IMG/VR virus record: IMGVR_UViG_3300031963_000926
Location: 1 to 23,894 of that record
Reading direction: 5' to 3' (one strand)
DNA from: a virus
Length of the DNA: 23,894 bases
The translations under genes were made by a program, and so were the position numbers. Every line of letters begins with the position of its first letter. The stretch's first letter is position 1. The notes beneath the pieces were generated by a model. That model had not been told where the DNA came from and did no database searches. It saw nothing but the letters and a program-made list of their open reading frames with translations. Below, one piece after another: positions 11,819 to 20,634 of this stretch.

Positions 11819-14800
11819 TTATTTGCTCCTTACCTGTTTCTTTAGGTAGTCAAGTGGTGATTTTAATGCTGGCGGTGGTAGGTCTTTTGGCTTCTTAGAC
11901 CTAGCTCTGGCGCGTATAGAGTGCATCATTTCGTATAGTTTATCTGAACCAGCCTTGGTTGAGCCATTTCCTAGCGCAGAAACTACGTCCGCAGGGAACA
12001 CAAACTCACCGTCAGCCAGCATGGCTTTGATGTCGTCAGACTGCCCATCGCCCTCGCCAGCCACATGGGCGCCGTGGCGGTAGTCTAAACGACCGTCTCC
12101 GCGAGGGAGAGCTCCCAAGGCGCCACCAGACTTAACCAGCAGGGGTAGGGGCATAGCGCCACCAGAAGCCATCTGAAGGGGGGCGACGTAGCCACCAGCC
12201 GCAAAGCCTAGGGATCCCTCTTCCTCTTCAGACTTTTCGCCAAACAACGTGTCTAAGTCGTCTGGGGCTGTGCCGTATTTCCAATTGCCTTGATCTGGCA
12301 TATCTGGTTCCTGTGTATTAACTTGAGGTAATGCTGGCATTTTCTCAGTATTCATGCCTTCTTGCAAAGCCTGAAGCTTGGCAAGCGGATCCACGAACTT
12401 ATCCTGAGTCATGTACGCCTTAAGCATCTGTGGGGGAAGGCGATCCATTTCACCAGCCATAACCGCTCCGCCTAGCAAACCAGCGCTTAAAACCGCCTTC
12501 TTCTTGGTGGACGTCTTGGGGGTTGTTGGTGTGACTGGTGTAGCTGTTGGTGTGCCAGAGATCAAGTCATTGATCGTGCTGATCAGGTCAGCTTTTTCTA
12601 CGGCTGAAGTTGCTGTTTCAGTTGCAGACTTTTTAAGCTGATCAATGTTGATGTTGATGTTTGTGTTGATGTTCGTATTGACGTTGGCGTTTACTGCGGC
12701 GTTTACTGCGGCATTAATAGCAGTATTGGTGTCCACACCAGCATTCACAGCCGCGTTCACAGCCGCATTGACTGCGGCGTTGACGTTAGCATTTACGCTT
12801 GCATTTGTATTGGCATTTACGTTGGCGTTTACAGCCGCGTTGATTGCCGCAGTTACAGATGTTTCAATCGCTGTGGCGGCATTAACATTACTGCTCAGCG
12901 CGGTTGTTACAGCAGAATCTACGGTAGTTGTTATTGCTGTGTTGGCATTTACGCCAGCACTTGTAGCCGCCGTAATTGAGCTGGATACAGTCTTTGATAC
13001 ATCCGCACCGCTTGTAATTGCTGAGCTGACAGTCGAATTGATCGCTGTGGTTGTGTTAGCACCAGCGGTAATGGCTGAGTCAATAGACGCCGTGACTGTC
13101 TGATTTACATCAGCACCGCTTTCAACGGCAGAAGATACGGCGGCTGTGATAGACGTGCCTGTATCAGCACCGTTGGTAATGGCTGAGTTAACGGTAGCAC
13201 CAACAGCAATCTCAACGCTTGAGCCACCAGACAGTGAAGTCTGAACAGAGTTTGTAATCGCTGTGTTTACGCTTGCCGCATTACCAGAAGTAACGGCGGC
13301 TGTAATGTTGTTGTTGATTGTTGTGGTTGTGGCAATGTCACTAGGTGAAGTTGCAACAGCAGTACCCTTACCAACAGCTCCACCGAGCACGGTTTGTGTT
13401 AGCGCTTTGTTTACATCTGCTTCTTGTCCAAGAGCTAAATTGACAGCAAGGGATGACCCGCCCTCTTGACCACCTTCAACTACTGTCTCACCGACAATCT
13501 TAGATCCAGCTTTAGCGCCAATATTTCCAATTTTGCCAACAACAACGTCAGCAACCTTGCCTAGTGTTAACTGAACAGCGGCTTCCGCCATACCAGCGGC
13601 GGCGCCAGCTTTTCGGGCGTCTGACAAGGCGTCTGCATGGGTTTTACCAGCCTTGATAGATTCGTCATAAGTTTCTAGGGCGGCGTTACCAGTGGTCTCA
13701 CCAACGTCCATAGCGCCCGTGGCAACCAAGATGCCTTTGACGCTACCCCCGCCGAGGAAGAGACCGGGCAACTCTTGCCTCAGCTCCACCTCAACCTGAC
13801 GACCCAAGCCACTGTTGCCGTCCATGATGCGACCAGCCAAGATGCCTATCTTTTCCCAGCCTTTTGCGTTCTGAATCAGCGATGTTGTTTCATTCCAATT
13901 TTTGGTATCCACCACACCATTGCCAATGCTTTGACCAACTTTAGTCAAATCATTGCCACTCTTTACAAAAGCGTCTGCGAGGGGCTTGTTGTTTGTCAAC
14001 AAAGCTATGCCACCTGCAACATTCTTTTCTAAGTTGCCAGCGGCTTCGTATGCCGTGCTCACACTGTTTGTGATGGGGCTGTTTGGGTTGTTCTTCAAGT
14101 AGTCGTTAGCCGCGGCACTGCTCAACTTCATTTGATTTTGAACGGCATTAACCATAGTGTCAAAAACACCCGTCTTTTCCATAGACGCTATTGCGGTTTT
14201 TTGAGCGGCTTGTTGCTTGGCAAGTTCTTCTGCGGCAGTAGCTCGTGCGGCTGTATCGCTTTGAGCGGCGACAGTCTTAGATGCATCCGTTACTGTTGCC
14301 AAATTTGCTTTGTTCAACTGATCGATGGTGGGGCCAGCCAAGTCTGGGCGTTCAGCGGCTGTAGCAGTTGAGTACTCCTTACCCTGCCATGTAAAGGTTT
14401 GTCCAGCACCCAAGCCAGCTCTTGCCGTAGCAAAAGCTTCGTTAAATGTCTTGGCGTTTTTGATGTCGTCTAAGACTGCGGTTTTTTGGGTTTCATTGAG
14501 CGCCTGAGTTACAGCCGTATTTGACGCACCCAATGTGTATGTCTTGCCATCAAATGTAAAGGTTGTACCTGTTGGGTTGCGCTGTTTAGCTAGATAAGCC
14601 GCCTCTTCAATATTGTCTGCTTCTGCGTTGCCAATAACTGTGTTGTTCCTTGCGGTGTTTGCCGCTACTGCCGCATCTACACCCTCAAACTCACCACCCT
14701 TTAAATTGGCGGCGGTGTTTGCTGTAAGTGCGTCAGACTCTAGCTGGGCAATCGTGTTGGCGGCATTGTTGTTGTCAAGCGTGTAGGTCTTGCCGTCAAA

Positions 14801-16897
14801 CGTGAACTTGTTGTAACCGCTGTCCTCCGCAAATTTAGCGGCGGCATTAAGATCCATAGCGCCAGAGGCGTCAATGGTTAGTTGATTATTAAGCTCAGCA
14901 GTTACAGCGTCATTTACGGTTTTGTCGGCTTGAATTGCATCGGCAATAGTGCCTGTTTTGGCGGCTTTTGTAGCGGCGGTTCCAGCAGTCAAAGCGGCAT
15001 CAACCAAATCTGTTAGAGATAGATCTCCACCGTTTTTAATGGTGGTTGAAATAACACTTCTTGTAAAATCTTGTTCGCCTTTTGTTAGATTGCTAAAGCC
15101 TTCGATGTTGTCAGTGATTTGTCCTATACCAACATCAATTGCGCCGCCAGCCAATGATGTAAGAATGTCAGCTTTGCCCTCGCTAGATACAAATTTTCCT
15201 ACGCTTCTACCAATGACATTTGCGGCTTCAGTGCCGACAGTGTTAATTAGTTCTGTAGACCCAGAGACATTTCCAGCAATCTCTCCGCCAACGTATGCAA
15301 GCAATGTACTTTTAGCAATGTCCTCAACACTCTTGCCCATAGCGGCTTGAAGCATGGCTACGCCAGCGGGGCCTCCAAATTGAAAAGCGGCGTAATTAGC
15401 GACTGCGCCGAGAATAGGATTATCTGCAACCAGATTAACCAAATCGTTAGATGAGCCGCCATATTTGGAATAAAAAACAGGTTTACCAGAAGCGTCAAAC
15501 TTAACGCCATACGCAGTAGAACCCTCCCCAGCAAAAGTACCGCCCCAAATATCGGGGCCGTTCTGGGAAGCTTTGTCGTAATATGAATTTATTGTTTCAC
15601 CAGTTTTTACGTTACCAAAAGTTTCGCCAGCCGCAACAACTGCCTTTCCATCTTTGATGGTTACTTTTGATGGGTCAACTGGAGTAACAGTATCGTAGCC
15701 GTCATATTGCCCATAAACAGACCCAAGCTTTGCATCAGGAGGAACAAAAACAGTTTTGAGTACAGGTCTATTTTCTCCAGTTTCATAGTCGTACTGATAT
15801 TCTCCTGTTGGTTGGCGAACATAGTTAACAGTTTTACCTTCTTCATCAGTTTGGGTAATAACTTGTTGCCCGTTGTAAGTTTTATAAAGTTCTTGTACAG
15901 GCTCGTACTTTGTAACTTTACCAAGATCATTGATGTCAGTAAAACCTTGCCCCGCCAACAGCACCGCCATGTCATAAGCATTTTTTTCAGCAGAACCGTA
16001 ACCTTCACCGCCCCAATATTGCGTTTTTCCTTGAGCAAGGATCTGATTAGCTAGTTTATTTACTAAACCTGCTGTGGGCATGGTAGTAACAGCTTCATTC
16101 CGCGCCGCGCCAAGAAAAGTATCGAGTTCTCGTGCATCAATAGTTTTACCAAAATTCCAACTATCAATTTCAGCTTGAGATGGTGTTCTACCTAATGTAT
16201 CTTGATACAGTTTAACTAGAGGATTTGCTGTGTCTGTGGTTGTGTCTGTTGCAACGCTTTTTGCATTATTAGTCGTTAAATTAGTGTTAGCTTGAGTAAG
16301 GGCGCCAGTTGCGCCTGATTGATTACCCAAATAGTTTTTAACGTAATTGGTGTACTGATCGGCGGGGTTCTGCGCCATGTAGTCAGTAACAGCGGTACTA
16401 AAACGAGTGTTAAGGTCTGCGGGGTTGAGTTCACCCCTTACTAAAGCGCCAACCCATGCGTCACGACCTTCTATATCAATTTGATTTGCACCTGTACCAA
16501 CACCCGTGCGCCCAATTGTGGCGTATCGAGCATCGACCAATGCTCGTGCGGCATCGGGAGACATGGCGCTTGTATTATTAGTAGTAGCTTGCGCTAGTGC
16601 GCCAGTATCTGCACCTGTATTTGCAGGAGCGGCTACGGTTGGAAGTGCACTGGGAGCGTTAACAACAGGTGGCGCGACGTTTGCATAAATTGGACTGCCC
16701 TGCTCATCTGTGTTTGTATAGGTAGGGGCAAGTGCTGTTTGATACCTTTGTGCGACGTCGCCATAATTCAAGCCAGTGGCTTGAGCCATTTGCTCTGGTG
16801 TTACACCAGCTTCGCGCATGGTGGTAGCGATTAAGGTGTCATCCGCACCGGGGTTTTCATTTAACCAACCAAGAATGTCTGCATTTGATACTGGCAT
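11819..16897 (-). CDS. Giant multidomain virion protein with internal repeats (1692 aa)
   Basis: A single 5.1-kb frame, by far the largest gene. Visible parts: an N-terminal repeat-like helical unit (NADILGWLNENPGAD to about 55); a DUF4214-like segment (KLYQDTLGRTPSQ, from about 225); a Gly/Ala-rich, partly hydrophobic region (about 490-545); three short beta motifs, FTFDGKTY (698 and 780) and FTWQGKEYS (835); an Ala/Gly-rich helical region around 1060-1190; repeats (1195-1419); and a C-terminal module of GDGQSDDIKAMLADGEFVFP and GSDKLYEMMHSIRARA (about 1613-1670), seen in other phage structural proteins. The size, place and hydrophobic stretches suit an internal ejection protein or tail rod. 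A tape-measure role is less likely in a podovirus-type set. Function is inferred; the gene is certain. Confidence 0.8.
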   Translation of the reverse strand: MPVSNADILGWLNENPGADDTLIATTMREAGVTPEQMAQATGLNYGDVAQRYQTALAPTYTNTDEQGSPIYANVAPPVVNAPSALPTVAAPANTGADTGALAQATTNNTSAMSPDAARALVDARYATIGRTGVGTGANQIDIEGRDAWVGALVRGELNPADLNTRFSTAVTDYMAQNPADQYTNYVKNYLGNQSGATGALTQANTNLTTNNAKSVATDTTTDTANPLVKLYQDTLGRTPSQAEIDSWNFGKTIDARELDTFLGAARNEAVTTMPTAGLVNKLANQILAQGKTQYWGGEGYGSAEKNAYDMAVLLAGQGFTDINDLGKVTKYEPVQELYKTYNGQQVITQTDEEGKTVNYVRQPTGEYQYDYETGENRPVLKTVFVPPDAKLGSVYGQYDGYDTVTPVDPSKVTIKDGKAVVAAGETFGNVKTGETINSYYDKASQNGPDIWGGTFAGEGSTAYGVKFDASGKPVFYSKYGGSSNDLVNLVADNPILGAVANYAAFQFGGPAGVAMLQAAMGKSVEDIAKSTLLAYVGGEIAGNVSGSTELINTVGTEAANVIGRSVGKFVSSEGKADILTSLAGGAIDVGIGQITDNIEGFSNLTKGEQDFTRSVISTTIKNGGDLSLTDLVDAALTAGTAATKAAKTGTIADAIQADKTVNDAVTAELNNQLTIDASGAMDLNAAAKFAEDSGYNKFTFDGKTYTLDNNNAANTIAQLESDALTANTAANLKGGEFEGVDAAVAANTARNNTVIGNAEADNIEEAAYLAKQRNPTGTTFTFDGKTYTLGASNTAVTQALNETQKTAVLDDIKNAKTFNEAFATARAGLGAGQTFTWQGKEYSTATAAERPDLAGPTIDQLNKANLATVTDASKTVAAQSDTAARATAAEELAKQQAAQKTAIASMEKTGVFDTMVNAVQNQMKLSSAAANDYLKNNPNSPITNSVSTAYEAAGNLEKNVAGGIALLTNNKPLADAFVKSGNDLTKVGQSIGNGVVDTKNWNETTSLIQNAKGWEKIGILAGRIMDGNSGLGRQVEVELRQELPGLFLGGGSVKGILVATGAMDVGETTGNAALETYDESIKAGKTHADALSDARKAGAAAGMAEAAVQLTLGKVADVVVGKIGNIGAKAGSKIVGETVVEGGQEGGSSLAVNLALGQEADVNKALTQTVLGGAVGKGTAVATSPSDIATTTTINNNITAAVTSGNAASVNTAITNSVQTSLSGGSSVEIAVGATVNSAITNGADTGTSITAAVSSAVESGADVNQTVTASIDSAITAGANTTTAINSTVSSAITSGADVSKTVSSSITAATSAGVNANTAITTTVDSAVTTALSSNVNAATAIETSVTAAINAAVNANVNANTNASVNANVNAAVNAAVNAAVNAGVDTNTAINAAVNAAVNANVNTNINTNININIDQLKKSATETATSAVEKADLISTINDLISGTPTATPVTPTTPKTSTKKKAVLSAGLLGGAVMAGEMDRLPPQMLKAYMTQDKFVDPLAKLQALQEGMNTEKMPALPQVNTQEPDMPDQGNWKYGTAPDDLDTLFGEKSEEEEGSLGFAAGGYVAPLQMASGGAMPLPLLVKSGGALGALPRGDGRLDYRHGAHVAGEGDGQSDDIKAMLADGEFVFPADVVSALGNGSTKAGSDKLYEMMHSIRARARSKKPKDLPPPALKSPLDYLKKQVRSK
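12641..12865 (-). repeat. Tetrapeptide Asn-ladder repeat (V-N-A-x) in the giant protein
   Basis: Residues 1345-1419 consist mostly of four-residue steps such as VNAA, VNAN and INAA, ending in alternating NINTNININID. In DNA this appears as imperfect 12-base periodicity. The regular Asn spacing suggests either a long amphipathic helix or a beta-type ladder. Repeats like this can change length by recombination or slippage in multiples of 12 bases without breaking the frame. Confidence 0.8.
12866..13315 (-). repeat. 18-residue tandem repeats in the giant protein
   Basis: Residues 1195-1344 contain six exact 18-residue units, flanked by related units of 20 and 22 residues. The shared pattern is V/I at position 4, A at 7, I/V at 8, G at 11 and I/V at 18, with Ser, Thr, Asp and Asn elsewhere (for example NSTVSSAITSGADVSKTV). 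The 54-base period is diverged at DNA level. It probably forms an elongated rod or solenoid. Confidence 0.8.
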
Positions 16898-16898
16898 G

Positions 16899-17159
16899 TC
16901 AATTCACCGCTGGGTTAACAGAGTTGACAAGAGCTTCAGCCCATTCTTGCCAGTCGTCGTAGATGGAGGGGCCGGGGATGCCCTCATTCGTAAACACATC
17001 GATAGCTTTAAGACCAGCCGCCCACTCTTTCCAATCCGTGTTCGCATCTGGAATAGCCAACTGCTGTGCGGCGTACTGTTCGCACATGAGCGAAGCCCAC
17101 GACTCAAAGGTGTGATACCTTGGATCGTAGACTGGATTGGTGTTGAGTATGGTTGCCAT
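16899..17159 (-). CDS. Small virion-block protein (86 aa)
   Basis: The start at 17159 overlaps the stop of the gp10-like gene by one base, and its stop is two bases before the giant gene. The product has two copies of a W-x-x-W-A pattern (DWKEWAAGLKAIDVF and DWQEWAEALVNSVNP). This suggests a small duplicated helical domain around two Trp-rich helices. It is soluble and has no signal peptide. A role as a small tail or connector-linked protein is inferred from position. A paralogous pair of half-domains within it is visible in the sequence. Confidence 0.68.
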   Translation of the reverse strand: MATILNTNPVYDPRYHTFESWASLMCEQYAAQQLAIPDANTDWKEWAAGLKAIDVFTNEGIPGPSIYDDWQEWAEALVNSVNPAVN

Positions 17160-19402
17160 CAGTAAGGTCTCACATCACCGAAGTCAGCGTCTAGGATGAT
17201 CTTACCAACTTGGTAATTCCCACCAGTCACGTTAGACACAAACTTCAACCTCAACTCACGACGCTGTTCACGCATGTCAACCTTGCCTGTCGTGGGCGTA
17301 AACGTGTACGCAGAAGATGTTACGTCTTGAGACTGAGCAAATGGTCGTCCAGTCACGTACAGCTCCATGTCACCACTTTGAATAAAGTCAGGCTCAACAC
17401 GCTCCAATCGTAACCACTTGTTCTCGCCGACAGGGGAAGGTTGAGAAGGGCCTCCAGAGACCAACCCCAAGTCATTGGTTTCAAAATAGGACTCAATCGC
17501 AACCGATAGAGCACCACTGACCTTGTCTGTACCAATCTCGTTTTGGTACAAAGACACAAAGTTCATCAATGTGCTGACAGTCAGAACAAACCCAGCACCA
17601 CCTGCAATTGATGCTGACAGGGTATTACCGACTGCGTAATTGACCCCATGACCATTGATCACCACGGCAGTCACAACATTACCTGCAACGGTAATATTGG
17701 CTGTAGCGCCCGTTCCTGAACCACCAGTTAGAGGGGTGTTGTTATAAGTTCCGTTGGTGTAGGCGGATCCAGCGTTTGTGATTGTCGCGGTCAAAATACC
17801 GCCTGAAGCGTTGATATTCCAGTCAGCGGAAATTGGAAATGGGAAGACCTGAGAGAAGTAACCAGCAGAACGCTGAGCACCCAAGGCTTGACCTGCGTCG
17901 TACCAAGTATTCTCACGCACGTTGTAGACAATTGCGTCTGTGCACTCTGTAGCTGTACCACGAGGATAGAACCACCAGATCTCACCAAAACGAGGAACCT
18001 TTGAGACCCAAACCTTCTCGCGCTGGGCGTAGTTCAGGTTGTCAAAGAAGTAGTTTTGGTTCATGGCGTTAGGGATCTCTTTTACAACACCGTTGTAGAG
18101 CAAGAACCTGTCAACACCACACCAATAATAGATACCGTCGTACTCAATCACTGACTGACTAGACAGAATAGAAGACTGAGAAGAGATCAAGTCATAACGC
18201 CAGTACTGAGGGGGCGTACCAGCACCACCGATGTATGACACGCGGATAAGGCTATCAAGGCTCCAAAACAGCCCAGAAGGCGCGTTTGAACCGCCCCTGA
18301 CGGGTAGCCCTTGGACGATCTTTCCAGTCGCTACAGAGACCTCATTTGCGTCCGCTGAGACCCAATCTTGTACGTTACCTGCCCCAGAGTTCCTGATCAA
18401 CCCATCATTACCGTAAACGAACACGTAGGGGTGAAGGGTAACCACGCCACCAGAGACTGATACGTTGTTGTCAAAAGTAATGGTAGAAGCACCAGAGGTT
18501 GTCGCGGCGTTGGAGATCACCACGTCTTGAATCTGACCCATTGTGAAGACCAAACCAGTCGTTGATCCAGCAGTCGTTGTGATTGCCGCACCACCAGAAG
18601 ACGCAGACAACGTGAAGGTCGTCGCATAGTTGGTAGCGATGATGAAGTACGTCACGCCAGAAGTGATACCTGTAGCGGTGCCAGTGTTAGTGCCAGACAC
18701 GGCTACTGTCTGACCAATGTACAGACCAGTTGTAGAGGTGCAAGAACACTGACCAGCAATACCTGTAACAGCTACCGCATTCAACACTGGAACTCGTAGG
18801 TTGGCAGAGACAACAGTTGTGCTAGAAGGAATACCAGTTCCCGTGATTGTTTGACCAGCGCCAATCAAAAGGCTCTGTGTCGACAGGTACATGGTTGTGG
18901 TGGCGTTTAAGAACACGGAGCTTGTGAACACGCCAAGAGCCGCCATCGAGGTGCCAGTGATGTCGCCACCCAAAACAGGAGTGTTGATGTTGTTGTCGAT
19001 GAGGGTCAAGTTCTGACCGGGGTGCGCAAGCAACAAATTATTCCCAGACCCACTCACGTCATAGAACGTGTCAAACTGCCACAAGTTGTCTGCGTTTGCT
19101 GTGAAGTTTGACAGCGTCATGTCCGTGATACCAGAACCCGTTCCAGTACTGCTGATTGGAAGCAACTGTAAGCCACCAGAGTATCCACTAAACACGTTGT
19201 TAAAGTTCTGCTGTGGGTTGAGGTACATCCCGCGAGAGGGGCCTGCCAGATCGTTCACAATCTCACGATACCCACCCATCTTACGTGGACGACCACGCTG
19301 AAAGCGAACCCAACGACCGTCGTTGTAGAACTCTTTGTCAAAGACGGTTCCGTCGCGCTGGATCCCCGGCTTCGTATCAAGGGCAAACACCTTTTTGGTC
19401 AT
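17159..19402 (-). CDS. P22 gp10-like tail hub / DNA-stabilisation protein with beta insertions
   Basis: The 747-residue protein shows the pattern of phage connector beta-propellers: an N-terminal FDKEFYNDGRWVRFQRGRPR, a central block (FVYGNDGLIRNS, LPVRGGSNAPSGLFWSLDSL, EYDGIYYWCGVDRFLLYNG, NYAQREKVWVSKVPRFGEIW, YNVRENTWYDAG) and an Arg-rich end, MREQRRELRLKF. Such proteins plug the portal channel after packaging and join the head to the tail tip. At least two Gly/Thr-rich beta insertions are evident: about residues 165-305, and about 550-610 (NAGSAYTNGTYNNTPLTGGS, then GTGATANITVAG). These are typical removable surface domains in phage structural proteins. Its place between the fibre-like protein and the giant gene agrees. 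The exact equivalence to P22 gp10 is uncertain. Confidence 0.72.
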   Translation of the reverse strand: MTKKVFALDTKPGIQRDGTVFDKEFYNDGRWVRFQRGRPRKMGGYREIVNDLAGPSRGMYLNPQQNFNNVFSGYSGGLQLLPISSTGTGSGITDMTLSNFTANADNLWQFDTFYDVSGSGNNLLLAHPGQNLTLIDNNINTPVLGGDITGTSMAALGVFTSSVFLNATTTMYLSTQSLLIGAGQTITGTGIPSSTTVVSANLRVPVLNAVAVTGIAGQCSCTSTTGLYIGQTVAVSGTNTGTATGITSGVTYFIIATNYATTFTLSASSGGAAITTTAGSTTGLVFTMGQIQDVVISNAATTSGASTITFDNNVSVSGGVVTLHPYVFVYGNDGLIRNSGAGNVQDWVSADANEVSVATGKIVQGLPVRGGSNAPSGLFWSLDSLIRVSYIGGAGTPPQYWRYDLISSQSSILSSQSVIEYDGIYYWCGVDRFLLYNGVVKEIPNAMNQNYFFDNLNYAQREKVWVSKVPRFGEIWWFYPRGTATECTDAIVYNVRENTWYDAGQALGAQRSAGYFSQVFPFPISADWNINASGGILTATITNAGSAYTNGTYNNTPLTGGSGTGATANITVAGNVVTAVVINGHGVNYAVGNTLSASIAGGAGFVLTVSTLMNFVSLYQNEIGTDKVSGALSVAIESYFETNDLGLVSGGPSQPSPVGENKWLRLERVEPDFIQSGDMELYVTGRPFAQSQDVTSSAYTFTPTTGKVDMREQRRELRLKFVSNVTGGNYQVGKIILDADFGDVRPY

Positions 19403-20634
19403 GTAAACGTGCCCCCAGCAATGCCAGTGGTGAACGTGCCAGAACCAGTTACCGAGACCCCAGTCGCTGTTACACCCACACGCTTAGTACCGAGTACAGA
19501 GATGCCTAATTCACCAGCCGCAGGGCGATACAAACCAGTGTTTGTTTCAGCGGAAAAGTTAAGAGCAGGGGTTCCAACAGTACCATCCACCAAGCTGACG
19601 GTAGTTGCACCAGCTTGTGTGGTGTTGGCGTTAAGGAAGTTGGTTCCGTCGCAGATAAGGGTGGCTTGTTGCCCCGGTGGTATGGTCGCCGTAAACCCCA
19701 ACCCTGTTGTCACTGTGAAGGTAAAACCGTTGTCAGTCACCTGATTAGAGATCACGTACAAGTTAACAACAGGCGGGAATGTCACCACCACGTTGCTTGT
19801 CAGGTTACCCACGTACTCTTGAATGTTGTTTGCCGCCTCGTTATTTGTCAGCAAAACAGATCCGCCAGTCACGTTCTTTGTAAGTGCAGTAAACGTAAAC
19901 TGGCTACTGACACCATAACCAACGGTCACATAAGCCGTACCTGTACATACAATAAATGCTGACTCTGTTGGGTTGAACGTCTTGGAAGAGTTACCGTCAA
20001 TCAGCTCAGCACCAGTACAAGAGATCGTAAAAGACCCTGTACCGTTGTTCTTAAACAGCGTGAACCAGTTGTTCCCAAGCGTAGCCGCGGCTGGGAGGGT
20101 GGCTGTACCTGAACCACTAGACCACACACGGGTCTGAGCTCGATCAGTGGCGGCAAAGGTTGTACCGCTTGTAATAGCGGCGCTAGGGTGGCTCTGGTTG
20201 AGCGTAGCACCACTGGCGACCAATCCGTAGCCTGCAAGGGTAGCGGCATCAGCAGAAGATGTCCCAGTGCCAAAAGCAATAACACCCCAAGTACCTTGAG
20301 AAGTTGAATTGGTGGTGATGTAGATGTACTTGGACTCGCCAGCGGCTACAGACACAATGGTATTTGTGCCAGCGTAGTCTTTAACCGTAAACGTGTTCGC
20401 GCCAATGTTGCGGATCAGCGCGTCGTTACCAACCGAAGTTTGGTCAGCAGGTGGCATGTACAGGTTTAAGCTACCCGCAGTAGCAGTCACCTGCATGATG
20501 CGAGAGGCGTAATCAGTGCTGGTCGTGCTGTTGGAGGGCCAGTTTAACTGCGTGTTAGCAGACAACGTAATCGCACGGAAACTGACGTCCGTTGGCTGTA
20601 TTACGTCACCAGTGAAGGGGCTTACGTAACTCAT
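19399..20634 (-). CDS. Tail-fibre-like protein (411 aa)
   Basis: The product is Gly/Thr/Ser-rich and predicted beta throughout. The N-terminus (MSYVSPFTGDVIQPTDVSFR) precedes several repeated strand-rich units, including PPADQTSVGNDALIRNIG, LPAAATLGNNWFTLFKNNG and TFPPVVNLYVISNQVTDNG. It ends in NTGLYRPAAGELGISVLG and TGVSVTGSGTFTTGIAGGTF, patterns of phage fibre shafts. It has no C-terminal S74 chaperone or receptor-binding tip, so it may be a shaft, a short fibre or an adaptor to which another protein attaches. The stop overlaps the gp10-like ATG (ATGA), and the start overlaps the adaptor stop in the same way. Host recognition is a plausible role, not shown. Confidence 0.75.
   Translation of the reverse strand: MSYVSPFTGDVIQPTDVSFRAITLSANTQLNWPSNSTTSTDYASRIMQVTATAGSLNLYMPPADQTSVGNDALIRNIGANTFTVKDYAGTNTIVSVAAGESKYIYITTNSTSQGTWGVIAFGTGTSSADAATLAGYGLVASGATLNQSHPSAAITSGTTFAATDRAQTRVWSSGSGTATLPAAATLGNNWFTLFKNNGTGSFTISCTGAELIDGNSSKTFNPTESAFIVCTGTAYVTVGYGVSSQFTFTALTKNVTGGSVLLTNNEAANNIQEYVGNLTSNVVVTFPPVVNLYVISNQVTDNGFTFTVTTGLGFTATIPPGQQATLICDGTNFLNANTTQAGATTVSLVDGTVGTPALNFSAETNTGLYRPAAGELGISVLGTKRVGVTATGVSVTGSGTFTTGIAGGTFT

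Noticed and set aside
12645-13103. A 152-residue hydrophobic plus-strand frame opposite the repeat tract
   Set aside because: It is the complement of the Val/Asn/Ala and Ser/Thr repeats, which read as Phe/Thr/Ala/Leu on the other strand. It has no RBS and opposes a certain gene.
12866-13315. CRISPR-like array because of 54-base periodicity
   Set aside because: The period is in a continuous coding frame, the units differ strongly in DNA sequence, and there are no identical repeats with unrelated spacers.
15661-16038. Second-frame minus-strand frame and a matching plus-strand frame inside the giant gene
   Set aside because: They overlap a certain gene entirely, lack RBS, and have Lys/Leu-rich shadow composition.
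19399-20634. Diversity-generating retroelement target in the fibre-like protein
   Set aside because: No reverse transcriptase or template repeat is visible in the window, and the C-terminus is a shaft rather than a C-lectin fold.
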